Origin: Loripinus fragilis
Taxonomy: Eukaryota; Mollusca; Bivalvia; Lucinida; Lucinidae
NCBI GenBank assembly: GCA_964019695.1
Contig: OZ026524.1
Span: forward strand, 31,741,664 to 31,805,663
Direction of reading: 5' to 3'
DNA: 64,000 bases
Shown: positions 36,701-51,300 of the stretch, piece after piece
How positions within the stretch are numbered: the first letter of the stretch is position 1
How the letters are laid out: each line of letters opens with the position of its first letter
Notes under the pieces: generated by a model
Database searches by the model: none
Seen by the model: the letters and a program-made list of their open reading frames with translations, nothing else
Told to the model about the DNA's origin: nothing
Translations under genes and position numbers: made by a program

Positions 36701-39044
36701 GCTACACTGTCTTTTAGCGTTCATGTACTGTCTGTTAGTGTAGCTAGATTGTATATTAGTGTAGCTACACTGTCTAATAGTGTTCCTAGACTGTCTATTA
36801 GTGTAGCTAGACTGTCTATTAGAGTAGCTACACTGTCTAATATTGTTCCTAGACTGTCTACTAGTGTAGCTAGACTGTCCTTTAGTGTAACTACACTGTC
36901 TAATAGTGTTCCTAGACGCTCTATTAGTGCAGCTAGATTGTGTATCAATATAGACTGTCTATTACTGTAGCTAGACTGTCTATTAGAGTAGCTAGATTGT
37001 ATATCAATATAGCTACACTGTCTATTAGTTTTCCTATACTGTAAGTTAGTGTAATTAGACTGTCCACTAGTGTAGCTACATTGTCTATTGATGTTCCTAG
37101 ACTGTCCCTTAGTGTAGCTAGATTGTCTATCAATGTAGCTACACTTTCTATTAGTTTTCTTATACTGTCTGTTAGATTAGCTACACAGTCTATTTGTTTT
37201 CATCGACGGTCTATTAGTTAGCTACACTGTCTATTAGAGTTCATAGACTGTCTGTTAGTGTAGCTAGACTGTCTATTAGTGTAGCTACACTGTCTAATAG
37301 TGCTCTTAGACTGTCTATTAGTGTAGCTAGACTGTCTACTAGTGTAGCTACACTGTCTTATAGTGTTCCTAGACTGTCTATTAGTGTAGCTAGACTGTCT
37401 ATTAGAGTAGCTACACTGTCTAATAGTGTTCCTAGACTGTATATTAGTGTAAATACACTGTCTAATAGTGTTCCTAGACTGTCTATTAGTGTAGCTAGAC
37501 TGTCTATTAGAGTAGCTACACTGTCTATTAGTGTTTATAGACTGTCTGTTAGCGTAACTAGATTGTTTATCAATGTAGCAACACTGTCTATTTGTTTTCA
37601 TAGGCGGTCTATTAGAAAAGCTACACTGTCTATTAGTGTTCATAAACTGTCTGTTAGTGTAGCTAGACTGTCTATTTATGTAGCTACACTGTTATATAGC
37701 GTTCCTAGACTGTCTATTAGTGTAGCTACACTGTCTAATAGTGTTCCTAGACTGTCTGTTAGCGTAACTAGATTGTTTATCAATGTAGCTACACTGTCTA
37801 TTTGTTTTCATGGGCGGTCTATTAGAAAAGATACACTGTCTAGTAGTGTTCATAGACTGTCTGTTAGTGTAGCTAGACTGTCTGTTTATGTAGCTACACT
37901 GTCTTATAGTGTTCCTAGACTGTCTATTAGTGTAGCTAGATTGTCTATTAGTGTAGCTACGCTGTCTTATAGTGATCCTAGACTGTCTATTAGTGTAGCT
38001 ACACTGTCTATTAGTGTTCATAGACTGTCTGTTAGTGTAGCTAGACTGTCTATTAGAGTAGCTACACTGTCTAATAGTGTTCCTAGACTGTCTATTAGTG
38101 TAGATAGATTGTCTATTAGTATAGCTACACTGTCTGTTAGTTTTCATAGACGGTCTGTTAGTGTAGCTAGACTGTCTACTAGTGTAGCTACATTGTCTAT
38201 TGATGTTCCTTGACTGTCCGTTAGTGAAGCTAGATTGTCCATCAATGTAGCTACACTGTCTATTAGTTTTCTTATAGTGTCTGTTAGAGTAGCTACACTG
38301 TCTATTAGTGTTCATATACTGTCTGTTAGCTAGACTGTGTATCAGTGTAGCTACACTGTCTAATAGTGTTCCTAGACTGTCTATTAGTGTAGCTAGATTT
38401 TCTATTAGTGTAGCTAAACTGTCTAATAGTGTTCCTAGACTGTCTTTTAGTGTAGCTAGACTGTCTATTAGTGTAGCTACACTGTCTAATAGTGTTCCTA
38501 GACTGTCTACTAGTGTAGCTAGACTGTCTATTAGTGTAGCTACACTGTCTAATAGTGTTCCTAGACTGTCTATTAGTGTAGCTAGATTGTGTATCAATAT
38601 AGCTACACTGTCTATTAGTTTTCCTATACTGTCTGTTATTGTAGCTAGACTGTCTACTAGTGTAGCTACATTGTCTATTAGTGTTCCTAGACTGTCTATT
38701 AGTGTAGCTAGACTTTCTATTAGAGTAGCTAGATTGTCTATCAATATAGCTACACTGTCTATTAGTTTTCCTATACTGTATGTTAGTGTAATTAGACTGT
38801 CTACTAGTGTAGCTACATTGTCTATGATGTTCCTAGACTGTCCGTTAGTGTAGCTAGATTGTCTATCAATGTAGCTACACTGTCTATTAGTTTTCTAATA
38901 CTGTCTGTTAGAGTAACTACATTGTCTATTTGTTTCCATCGACGGTCTATTAGTTAGCTACACTGTCTATTAGAGTTCATAGACTGTCTGTTAGTGTAGC
39001 TAGACTGTCTATTAGTGTAGCTACACTGACTAAAAGTTTTCTAT
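33751..39044 (+). repeat. Satellite array, 33.8-39.0 kb, regular units
   Basis: Boundary monomers at 33994 (CGTCGG variant), 35719, 37204 and 38940 give units of 1,725, 1,485 and 1,736 bp, among the most regular part of the window. A 4-bp insertion near 34809 (AATATATGTAGTTAC) and a monomer missing 4 bp near 38325 break the forward open frame. Two M2 modules 0.2 kb apart (37.55 and 37.77 kb) mark a small internal duplication. No gene is seen. Confidence 0.9.
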
Positions 39045-39320
39045 AGAAACACAATTAGACAGTGTAGCTACTCTAATAGACAGTCTAGCTACAATAATAG
39101 ACAGTCTAGGAACACTATTAGACAGTGTAGCTACTCTAATAGACAGTCTAGGAACACTATTAGACAGTGTAGCTACTCTAAAAGACAGTCTAGCTACACT
39201 AATAGACTGTCTAGGAACACTATAAGACAGTGTAGCTACACTTGTAGACAGTCTAGCTACACTAATAGACAGTCTAGGAACACTTTTAGACAGTGTAGCT
39301 ACACTAATAGACAATCTAGC
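39045..39320 (-). repeat. Inverted satellite block 2 (276 bp)
   Basis: Monomers are reversed here. The block aligns to the reverse complement of about 50405-50680, the head region of another unit (shared run: TTTTAGAGTAGC, then two TTAGAGTAGC-type monomers). It lies 105-380 bp after the boundary monomer at 38940, the same part of the unit, so it arose from a unit head. About 35 bp of the head is present both forward, just before the block, and inverted at its far end. That fits a foldback or template switch better than a clean inversion. The left breakpoint carries the perfect palindrome TTTCTATAGAAA (39038-39049). Confidence 0.85.
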
Positions 39321-42300
39321 TAGACTGTCTATTAGTGTAGCTACACTGTCTATTAGTGTAAATAGATTGTGTATCAATATAGCTACACTGTCTATTAGTG
39401 TTCAGATACTGTCTGTTAGCTAGACTGTCTATCAGTGTAGCTACACTGTCTAATAGTGTTCCTAGACTGTCTATTAGTGTATCTAGATTTTCTATTAGTG
39501 TAGATACACTGTCTAATAGTGTTCCTAGACTGTCTTTTAGTGTAGCTAGACTGTCTATTAGTGTAAGTACACTGTCTATTAGTGTTCATAGACTGTCTGT
39601 TAGTGTAGCTAGACTGTCTATTAGTGTAGCTACACTGTCTAATTGTGTTCCTATACTGTCTATTAGTGTAGCTAGATTGTCTGCAAGAGTAGCTACACTG
39701 TCTAATAGTGTTCCTAGACTGTCTATTAGTGTAGCTACACTGTCTAATAGTGTTCCTAGACTGTCTGTTAGCGTAACTAGATTGTTTATCAATGTAGCTA
39801 CACTGTCTATTTGTTTTCATAGACGGTCTATAAGAGAAGCTACACTATCTATTAGTGTTCATAGACTATCTGTTAGTGTAGCTACACTGTCTATTAATGT
39901 AGCTACACTGTCTTATAGTGTTCCTAGACTGTCTATTAGTGTAGCTAGATTGTCTATTAGTGTAGCTACACTGTCTTATAGTGTTCCTAGACTGTCTATT
40001 AGTGTAGCTAGACTGTCTATTAGTGTAGCTACACTGTCTTTTAGTGTTCAAAGACTGTCTGTTAGTGTAGCTAGACTGTCTATTAGTGTAGCTACACTGT
40101 CTTATAGTGTTCCTAGACTGTCTATTAGTGTAGCTAGATTGTATATTAGTGTAGCTACACTATCTAATAGTGTTCCTAGACTGTCTACTAGTGTAGCTAG
40201 ACTGTCTTTTAGAGTAGCTACACTGTCTAATAGTGTACCTAGACTGTCTTTTAGTGTAGCTAAATTGCCTATCAATATAGCAACACTGTCTATTAGTTTT
40301 CATAGACGGTCTGTTAGTGCAGCTAGACTGTCTACTAGTGTAGCTACATTGTCTATTGATGTTCCTAGACTGTCCGTTAGTGTTGCTAGATTGTCTATCA
40401 ATGTAGCTACACTGTCTCTTAGTTTTCTTAAACTGGCTGTTAGTGTAGCTACACTGTCTATTAGTGTTCATATACTGTCTGTTAGTGTAGCAAGACTGTC
40501 TATCAGTGTAGCTACACTGTCTAATAGTGTTCCTAGACTGTCTATTAGTGTAGCTAGGTTGTCTATCAATATAGCTACACTGTCTATTAGTTTTCCTATA
40601 CTGTATGTTAGTGTAGCTAGACTGTCTACTAGTGTAGCTACATTGTCTATTAGTGTTCCTAGACTGTCTATTAGTATAGCTAGACTGTCTATTAGAGTAG
40701 CTAGATTGTCTATCAATTTAGATACACTGTCTATTAGTTTTCCTATACTGTATGTTAGTGTAGCTAGACTGTCTACTAGTGTAGCTACATGGTCTATTGA
40801 TGTTCCTAAACTAACCGTTAGTGTAGCTAGATTGTCTATCAATGTAGCTACACTGTCTATTAATTTTCTTATACTGTCTGTTAGAGTAGCTACACTGTCT
40901 ATTTGTTTTCATCGACGGTCTATTAGTTAGCTACACTGTCTATTAGAGTTCATAGACTGTCTGTTAGTGCAGCTACACTGTCTATTAGTGTAGCTACACT
41001 GTCTAATAGTGTTCCTAGACTGTCTATTAGTGTAGCTAGACTGTCTACTAGTGTAGCTACACTGTCTAATAGTGTTCCTAGACTGTCTATTAGTGTAGCT
41101 AGACTGTCTATTAGTGTAACTACACTGTCTAATAGTGTTCCTAGACTGTCTATTAGTGTAGCTAGACTGTCTATTAGAGTAGCTACACTGTCTAATAGTG
41201 TTCCTAGACTGTCTATTAGTGTAGCTACACTGTCTAATAGTGTTCCTAGACTGTCTGTTAGCGTAACTAGATTGTTTATCAATGTATCTACACTGTCTAT
41301 AAGTGTTCATAGACTGTCTGTTAGTGTTGCTAGACTGTCTATTAATGTAGCTACACTGTCTTATAGTGTTCCTAGACTGTCTATTAGTGTAGCTAGATTG
41401 TCTAGTAGTGTAGCTACACTGTCTTATAGTGTTCCTAGACTGTCTATTAGTGTAACTAGACTGTCTATTAGTGTAGCTACACTGTCTATTAGTGTTCATA
41501 GACTGTCTGTTAGTGTAGCTAGACTGTCTTTTAGTGTAGCTACACTGTCTTATAGTGTTCCTAGACTGTCTAATAGTGTAGCTAGATTGTCTATTAGTGT
41601 AGCTACACTGTCTAATAGTGTTCCTAGACTGTCTACTAGTGTAGCTAGACTGTCTATTAGAGTAGCTACACCGTCTAATGGTGTCCCTAGTCTGTCTATT
41701 AGTGTAGCTAGATTGTCTATCAATATAGCTACACTGTCTATTAGTTTTTATAGACGGTCTGTTAGTGTAGCTAGACTGTCTACTAGTGTAGCTACATTGT
41801 CTATTGATGTTCCTAGACTGTCCGTTAGTGAAGCTAGATTGTCTATCAATGTAGCTACACTGTCTATTAGTTTTCTTATACTGTCTGTTAGAGTAGCTAC
41901 ACTGTCTATTAGTGTTCATAGACTGTCTGTTAGTGTAGCTAGACTGTCTATCAGTGTAGCTACACTGTCTAATAGTGTTCCTAGACTTTCTATTAGTGTA
42001 ACTAGGTTGTCTATTAGTGTAGCTACACTGTCTTATAGTGTTCCTAGACTGTCTATTAGTGTAGCTACATTGTCTAATAGTGTTCCTAGACTGTCTACTA
42101 GTGTAGCTAGACTGTCTATTAGTGTAGCTACACTGTCTAATTATGTTCCAAGACTGTCCGTTAGTGTCGCTAGATTGTCTATCAATGTAGCTACACTGTC
42201 TTTTAATTTTCTTATACTGTCTGTTAGAGTAGCTACACTGTCTATTAGTGTTCATATACTGTCTGTTCGTGTAGCTAGACTGTCTATTAGTGTAGCTACA

Positions 42301-45300
42301 CTGTCTAATAGTGTTCCTAGACTGTCTATTAGTGTAGCTAGATTGCCTATCAATATAGCTACACTGTCTATTAGTTTTCCTATACTGTCTACTAGTGTAG
42401 CTACATTGTCTATTAGTGTTCCTAGACTGTCTATAAGTGTAGCTAGACTGTCTATTAGAGTAGCTAGATTGTCTATCAGTATAGATACACTGTCTATTAG
42501 TTTTCCTATACTGTATGTTAGTGTAGCTAGACTGTCTACTAGTGTAGCTACATTGTCTATTGATGTTCCTAGACTGTCCGTTAGTGTAGCTAGATTGTCT
42601 ATCAATGTAGCTACACTGTCTATAAGTTTTCTTATACTGTCTGTTAGAGTAGCTACACTGTCTATTTGTTTTCATCGACAGTCTATTAGTTAGCTACACT
42701 GTCTATTAGAGTTCATAGACTGTATGTTAGTGTAGCTAGACTGTCTATTAGTGTAGCTACACTGTCTAATAGTGTTCCTAGACTGTCTATTAGTGTAGCT
42801 AGACTGTCTACTTGTGCACCTACACTGTCTTATAATGTTCCTAGACTGTCTATTAGTGTAGCTAGACTGTCTATTAGTGTAGCTACACTGTCTTATAATA
42901 TTCCTAGACTGTCTATTATTGTAGCTAGACTGTCTATTAGAGTAGCTACACTGTCTAATAGTGTTCCTAGACTGTCTATTAGTGTAGCTACACTGTCTAA
43001 TAGTGTTCCTAGACTGTCTGTTAGCGTAACTAGATTGTTTATCAATGTAGCAACACAGTCTATTTGTTTTCATAGACGGTATTAGAGAAGCTACACTGTC
43101 TATTAGTGTTCATAGACTGTCTGTTAGTGTAGCTACACTGTCTATTAATGTAGCTACACTGTCTTAAAGTGTTCCTAGACTGTCTATTAGTGTAGCTCGA
43201 TTGTCTATTAGTGTAGCTACACTGTCTTATAGTGTTCCTAAACTGTCCATTAGTGTAGCTAGACTGTCTATTAGTGTAGCTACACTGTCTTTTAGTGTTC
43301 ATAGACTGTCTGTTAGTGTAGCTAGACTGTCTATTAGTGTAGCTACACTGTCTTATAGTGTTCATAGACTGTCTATTTGTGTAGCTAGATTGTCTATTAG
43401 TGTAGCTACACTATCTAATAGTGTTCCTAGACTGTCTACTAGTGTAGCTAGACTGTCTATTAGAGTAGCTACACTGTCTAATAGTGTTCCTAGACTGTCT
43501 TTTAGTGTAGCTAGATTTTGTATCAATATAGCTAGACTGTCTATTAGTTTTCATAGACGGTCTGTTAGTGTAGCTAGACTGTCTACTAGTGTAGCTACAC
43601 CGTCTAATGGTGTCCCTAGTCTGTCTATTAGTGTAGCTAGATTGTCTATCAATATAGCTACACTGTCTATTAGTTTTTATAGACGGTCTGTTAGTGTAGC
43701 TAGACTGTCTACTAGTGTAGCTACATTGTCTATTGATGTTCCTAGACTGTCCGTTAGTGAAGCTAGATTGTCTATCAATGTAGCTACACTGTCTCTTAGT
43801 TTTCTTATACTGTCTGTTAGTGTAGCTACACTGTCTATTAGTGTTCATATACTGTCTGTTAGTGTAGCTAGACTGACTATCAGTGTAGCCACACTGTCTA
43901 ATAGTGTTCCTAGACTGTCTATTAGTGTAGCTAGATTGTCTTTTAGTGTAGCTACACTGTCTAATAGTGTTCCTAGACTGTCTATTAGTGTAGCTAGACT
44001 GTCTACTAGTGTAGCTACACTGTCTTATAGTGTTCCTAGACTGTCTATTAGTGTAGCTAGACTGTCTATTAGTGTAGCTACACTGTCTAATAGTGTTCCT
44101 AGACTGTCTATTAGTTTAGCTAGACTGTCTATAAGAGTAGCTACACTGTCTAATAGTGTTCCTAGACTGTCTATTAGTGTAGCTACACTGTCTAATAGTG
44201 TTCCTAGACTGTCTATTAGTGTAGCTACACTGTCTAATAGTGTTCCTAGACTGTCTATTAGTGTAGCTAGACTGTCTATTAGAGTAGCTAGATTGTCTAT
44301 CAATATAGCTACACTGTCTATTAGTTTTCCTATACTCTATGTTAGTGTAGTTAGACTGTCTACTAGTGTAGCTACATTGTCTATTGATGTTCCTAGACTG
44401 TCCGTTAGTGTAGCTAGATTGTCTATCAATGTAGCTACACTGTCTATTAGTTTTCTTATACTGTCTGTTAGAGTAGCTACACTGTCTTTTTGTTTTCATC
44501 GACGGTCTATTAGTTAGCTACACTGTCTATTAGAGTTCATAGACTGTCTGTTAGTGTAGCTAGACTGTCTATTAGTGTAGCTACACTGTCTAATAGTGTT
44601 CCTAGACTGTCTATTAGTGTAGCTAGACTGTCTACTAGTGTAACTACACTGTCTTATAGTGTTTCTAGACTGTCTATTAGTGTAGCTAGACTGTCTATTA
44701 GTGTAGCTAGACTGTCTATAAGAGTAGCTACACTGTCTAATAGTGTTCCTAGACTGTCTATTAGTGTAGCTACAATGTCTAATAGTGTTCCTAGACTGTC
44801 TGTTAGCGTAACTAGATTGTTTATCAATGTAACTACACTGTCCTTTTGTTTTCATAGACGGTCTATAAGAGAAGCTACACTGTCTATTAGTGTTCATAGA
44901 CTGTCTGTTAGTGTAGCTAAACTGTCTATTAATGTAGCTATACTGTCTGTTAGTGTTCCTAAACTGTCTATTAGTGTTGCTAGATTAACTATTAGTGTAG
45001 CTAAACTGTGTTATAGTGTTCCTAGACTGTCTCTTAGTGTTGCTAGACTGTCTATTAGTGTAGCTACACTGTCTTGTAGTGTTCATAGACTGTCTATAAG
45101 AGTAGCTACACTGTCTAATAGTGTTCCTAGACTGTCTATTAGTGTAGCTAGACTGCCTATTAGTGTAGCTACACTGTCTATTAGTGTTCATATACTGTCT
45201 GTTAGTGTAGCTAGACTGTCTATTAGTTTAGCTACACTTTCTAAGAGTGTTCCTAGACTGTCTATTAGTGTAGCTAGATTGTGTATCAATATAGCTACAC

Positions 45301-48300
45301 TGTCTATAAGTGTTCATATACTGTCTGTTAGCTAGACTGTCTATCAGTGTAGCTACACTGTCTAATAGTGTTCCTAGACTGTCTATTAGTGTAGCTAGAT
45401 TTTCTATTAGTGTAGATACATTGTCTAATAGTGTTCCTAGACTGTCTTTTAGTGTAGCTAGACTGTCTATTAGTGTAGCTACACTGTCTATTAGTGTTCA
45501 TATACTGTCTGTTAGTGTAGCTAGACTGTCTTTTAGTGTAGCTACACTGTCTAATAGTGTTCCTAGACTGTCTATTAGTGTAGCTAGATTGTCTATTAAT
45601 ATAGCTACACTGTCTATTAGTTTTCCTATACTGTCTGTTAGTGTAGCTAGACTGTCTACTAGTGTAGCTACATTGTCTATTAGTGTTCCTAGACTATCTA
45701 TTAGTGTAGCTAGACTGTCTATTAGAGTAGCTAGATTGTCTATCAATATAGCTACACTGTCTATTAGTTTTCCTATACTGTATGTTAGTGTAGCTAGACT
45801 GTCTATCAATGTAGCTACACTGTCTATTAGTTTTCTTATACTGTCTGTTAGAGTAGCTACACTGTCTTTTTGTTTTAATCGACGGTCTATTAGTTAGCTA
45901 CACTGTCTATTAGAGTTCATAGACTGTCTGTTAGTGTAGCTAGACTGTCTATTAGTATAGCTACACTGTCTAATAGTGTTCCTAGACTATCTTTTAGTGT
46001 AGCTAGACTGTCTACTAGTGTAGCTACACTGTCTTATAGTGTTCCTAGACTGTCTATTAGTGTAGCTAGACTGTCTATTTGTGTAGCTACACTGTCTAAT
46101 AGTGTTCCTAGACTGTCTATTAGTGTAGCTAGACTGTCTACAAGAGTAGCTACACTGTCTAATAGTGTTCCTAGACTGTCTATTAGTGTAGCTACACTGT
46201 CTAATAGTGTTCCTAGACTGTCTGTTAGCGTAACTAGATTGTTTATCAATGTAGCTACACTGTCTATTTGTTTTCATAGACGGTCTATAAGAGAAGCTAC
46301 ACTGTCTATTAGTGTTCATAGACTATCTGTTAGTGTAGCTACACTGTCTATTAATGTAGCTACACTGTCTTATAGTGTTCCTAGACTGTTTACTAGTGTA
46401 GCTAGATTGTCTATTAGTGTAGCTACACTGTCTTATAGTGTTCCTAGACTGTCTATTAGTGTAGCTAGACTGTCTATTAGTGTAGCTACACTGTCTTTTA
46501 GTGTTCATAGACTGTCTGTTAGTGTAGCTAGACTGTCTATTAGTTTAGCTACACTGTCTTATAGTGTTCCTAGACTGTCTATTAGTGTAGCTAGATTGTC
46601 TATTAGTGTAGCTACACTATCTAATAGTGTTCCTAGACTGTCTACTAGTGTATCTAGAATGTCTATTAGAGTAGCTACACTGTCTAATAGTGTTCCTAGA
46701 CTGTCTTTTAGTGTAGCTAGATTGTCTATCAATATAGCTACACTGTCTATTAGTTTTCATAGACGGTGTGTTAGTGTAGCTAGACTGTCTACTAGTGTAG
46801 CTACATTGTCTATTGATGTTCCTAGACTGTCCGTTAGTGTAGCTAGATTGTCTATAAATGTAGCTACACTGTCTCTTAGTTTTCTTATACTGTCTGTTAG
46901 TGTAGCTACACTGTCTATTAGTATTCATATACTGTCTGTTAGTGTAGCAAGACTGTCTATCAGTGTAGCTACACTGTCTAATAGTGTTCCTAGACTGTCT
47001 ATTAGTGTAGCTAGGTTGTCTATCAATATAGCTACACTGTCTATTAGTTTTCCTATACTGTCTGTTAGTGTAGCTAGACTGTCTATAAGAGTAGCTACAC
47101 TGTCTAATAGTGTTCCTAGACTGTCTGTTAGTGTAGCTACACTGTCTATTAATGTAGCTACACTGTCTAATAGTGTTCCTAGACTGTCTATTAGTGTAGC
47201 TAGACTGTCTATTAGTGTAACTACACTGTCTATTAGTGTTCATAGACTGTCTGTTAGTGTAGCTAGACTGTCTATTAGTGTAGCTACACTGTCTAATAGT
47301 GTTCATAGACTGTCTGTTAGTGTAGCTAGACTGTCTATTAGTGTAGCTACACTGTCTAAGAGTGTTCCTAGACTGTCTATTAGTGAAGCTAGATTGTCTA
47401 CTAGTGTAGCTACACTGTCTAATAGTGTTCCTAGACTGTCTACTAGTTTAGCTAGACTGTCTATTAGAGTAGCTACACCGTCTAATGGTGGCCATAGACT
47501 GTCTATTAGTGTAGCTAGATTGTCTATCAATATAGCTACACTGTCTATTGGTTTTTATAGACGGTCTGTTAGTGTAGCTAGACTGTCTACTAGTTTAGCT
47601 ACATTGTCTATTGATGTTCCTAGACTGTCCGTTAGTGAAGCTAGATTGTCTATCAATGTAGCTACACTGTCTATTAATTTTCTTATACTGTCTGTTAGAG
47701 TAGCTACACTGTTTATTAGTGTTCATAGACTGTCTGTTAGTGTAGCTAGACTGTCTATCAGTGTAGCTACACTGTGTAATAGTGTTCCTAGACTGTCTAT
47801 TAGTGTAGCTAGGTTGTCTATTAGTGTAGCTACACTGTCTAATAGTGTTCCTAGACTGTCTACTAGTGTAGCTAGACTGTCTATTAGTGTAGCTACACTG
47901 TCTAATAGTGTTCCTAGACTGTATATTAGTGTAGCTAGATTGTGTATCAATATAGCTACACTGTCTATTAGTTTTCATAGACGGTCTGTTAGTGTAGCTA
48001 GACTGTCTATTAGTGTAGCTACACTGTCTAATAGTGTTCCTAGATTGTCTATTAGTGTAGCTAGATTGTCTATCAATATAGCTACACTGTCTATTAGTTT
48101 TCCTATACTGTCTGTTAGTGTAGCTAGACTGTCTATTAGTGTAGCTACAATGTATATTAGTGTTCATAGACTGTCTGTTAGTGTAGCTAGACTGTCTATT
48201 AGTGTAGCTACACTGTCTAATAGTGTTCCTAGACTGTCTACTAGTTTAGCTAGACTGTCTATTAGAGTAGCTACACTGTCTAATAGTGTCCCTAGACTGT

Positions 48301-51300
48301 CTATTAGTGTAGCTAGATTGTGTATCAATATAGCTAGACTGTCTATTAGTTTTCCTATACTGTCTTTTAGTGTAGCTAGACTGTCTACTAGTGTAGCTAC
48401 ATTGTCTATTAGTGTTCCTAGACTGTCTATAAGTGTAGCTAGACTGTCTATAAGAGTAGCTAGATTGTCTATCAATATAGCTACACTGTCTATTAGTTTT
48501 CCTATACTGTATGTTAGTGTAGCAAGACTGTCTACTAGTGTAGCTACATTGTCTATTGATGTTCCTAGACTGTCCGTTAGTGTACCTAGATTGTCTATCA
48601 ATGTAGCTACACTGTCTATAAGTTTTCTTATACTGTCTGTTAGAGTAGCTACACTGTCTATTTGTTTTCATCGACGTTCTATTAGTTAGCTACACTGTCT
48701 ATTAGAGTTCATATACTGTCTGTTAGTGTAGCTAGACTGTCTATTAGTGTAGCTACACTGTCTAATAGTGTTCCTAGACTGTCAATTAGTGTAGCTAGAC
48801 TGTCTACTAGTGTAGCTACACTGTCTCATAGTGTTTCTAGACTGTCTATTAGTGTAGCTAGACTGTCTATTAGTGTAGCTACACTGTCTAATAGTGTTCC
48901 TAGACTGTCTATTAGTGTAGCTAGACTGTCAATTAGGGTAGCTACACTGTCTAATAGTTTTCCTAGACTGTCTATTAGTGTAGCTACTCTGTCTAATAGT
49001 GTTCCTAGACTGTCTGTTAGCGTAACTAGATTGTTTATCAATGTAGCTACACTGTCTATTTGTTTTCATAGACGGTTTATTAGAGAAGCTACACTGTCTA
49101 TTAGTGTTCATAGACTGTCTGTTAGTGTAGTTACAATGTCTATTAGTGTAGCTACACTGTCTTTTAGTGTTCATAGACTGTCTATTAGTGTAGCTAGATT
49201 GTCTTTTAGTGTAGCTACACTGTCTTATAGTGTTCCTAGACTGTCTATTAGTGTAGCTAGATTGTCTATTAGTGTAGCTACACTATCTAATAGTGTTCCT
49301 AGACTGTCTGCTAGTGTAGCTAGACTGTCTATTAGAGTAGCTACACTGTCTAATAGTGTTCCTAGACTTTCTTTTAGTGTAGCTAGTCTTTGTATCAATA
49401 TAGCTACACTGTATATTAGTTTTCATAGACGGTCTGTTAGTGTAGCTAGACTGTCTACTAGTGTAGCTACAATGTCTATTGATGTTCCTAGACTGTCCGT
49501 TAGTGAAGCTAGATTGTCTATCAATGTAGCTACACTGTCTCTTAGCTTTCTTATACTGTCTGTTAGTGTAGCTACACTGTCTAATAGTGTTCCTAGAATG
49601 TCTGTTAGCGTAACTAGATTGTTTATCAATGTCGCTACACTGTCTATTTGTTTTCATAGACGGTCTATTAGATAAGCTACTCTGTCTATTAGTGTTCATA
49701 GACTGTCTACTAGTGTAGCTAGGCTGTCTATTAGAGTAGCTACACTGTCTAATATTGTTCCTAGACTGTTTATTAGTGTAGCTAGATTGTCTATCAGTAT
49801 AGCTACACTGTCTATCAGTTTTCATAGACGGTCTGTTAGTGTAGCTAGACTGTCTACTAGTGTAGCTACATTGTCTATTGATGTTTCTAGACTGTCCCTT
49901 AGTGAAGCTAGATTGTCTATCAATGTAGCTACACTGTCTATTAGTTTTCTTATACTGTCTGTTAGAGTAGCTACACTGTCTATTAGTGTTCATATACTGT
50001 CTGTTAGCTAGACTGTCTATTAGTTTTCCTATACTGTCTGTTAGTGTAGCTAGACTGTCTACTAGTGTAGCTACATTGTCTATTAGTATTACTAGACTGT
50101 CTATTAGTGTAGCTAGACTGTCTATTAGAGTAGCTAGATTGTCTATCAATATAGCTACACTGTCTATAAGTTTTCCTATACTGTATGTTAGTGTAATTAG
50201 AATGTCTGCTAGTGTAGCTACATTGTCTATTGATGTTCCTAGACTGTCCGTTAGTGTAGCTACATTGTCTATCAATGTAGCTACACTGTCTATTAGTTTT
50301 CTAATACTGTCTGTTAGAGTAGCTACACTGTCTATTTGTTTTCATCGACGGTCTATTAGTTAGCTACACTGTCTATTAGAGTTCATAGACTGTCTGTTAG
50401 TGTAGCTAGACTGTCTATTAGTGTAGCTACACTGTCTAATAGTATTCCTAGACTGTCTATTAGTGTAGCTAGACTATCTTCTAGTGTAGCTACACTGTCT
50501 TATAGTGTTCATAGACTGTCTATTAGTGTAGCTAGACTGTCTTTTAGAGTAGCTACACTGTCTAATAGTGTTCCTAGACTGTCTATTAGAGTAGCTACAC
50601 TGTCTAATAGTGTTCCTAGACTGTCTGTTAGTGTAGCTAGACTGTCTATTAGAGTAGCTACACTGTCTAATAGTGTTCCTAGACTGTCTATTAGTGTAGC
50701 TAGAATGTCTATTAGTGTAGCTACACTGTCTATTAGTGTTCATAGACTGTCTGTTAGTGTAGCTAGACTGTCTATTAGTGTAGCTACACTGTCAAATAGT
50801 GTTCCTAGACTGTCTATTAGTGTTGCTAGATTGTGTATCAATATAGCTACACTGTCTATTAGTGTTCATATACTGTCTGTTAGCTAGACTGTCTATCAGT
50901 GGAGCTACATGGTCTAATAGTGTTCCTAGACTGCCTATTAGTGTAGCTAGATTTTCTATTAGTGTAGCTACACTGTCTAATAGTGTTCCTAGACTGTCTT
51001 TTAGTGTAGATAGACTGTCTATTAGTGTAGCTACACTGTCTTTTAGTGTTCATAGACTGTCTGTTAGTGTAGCTAGACTGTCTATTAGTGTAGCTACACT
51101 GTCTAATAGTGTTCCTAGACTGTCGATTAGTGTAGCTAGATTGTCTATCAATATAGCTACACTTTCTATTAGTTTTCCTATACTGTCTGTTAGTTTAGCT
51201 AGACTGTCTACTAGTGTAGCTACATTGTCTATTAGTGTTCCTAGACTGTCTATTAGTGTAGCTAGACTGTCTATTAGAGTAGCTAGATTGTCTATCAATA

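Noticed and set aside
46239..48689. 816-codon forward frame and other long heptad frames as repetitive structural proteins
   Set aside because: The frame is open because 21 is divisible by 3. Forward frames generally start at TTG rather than ATG, stop at every boundary module, and are broken by indels. Two other frames on the opposite strand are equally open.
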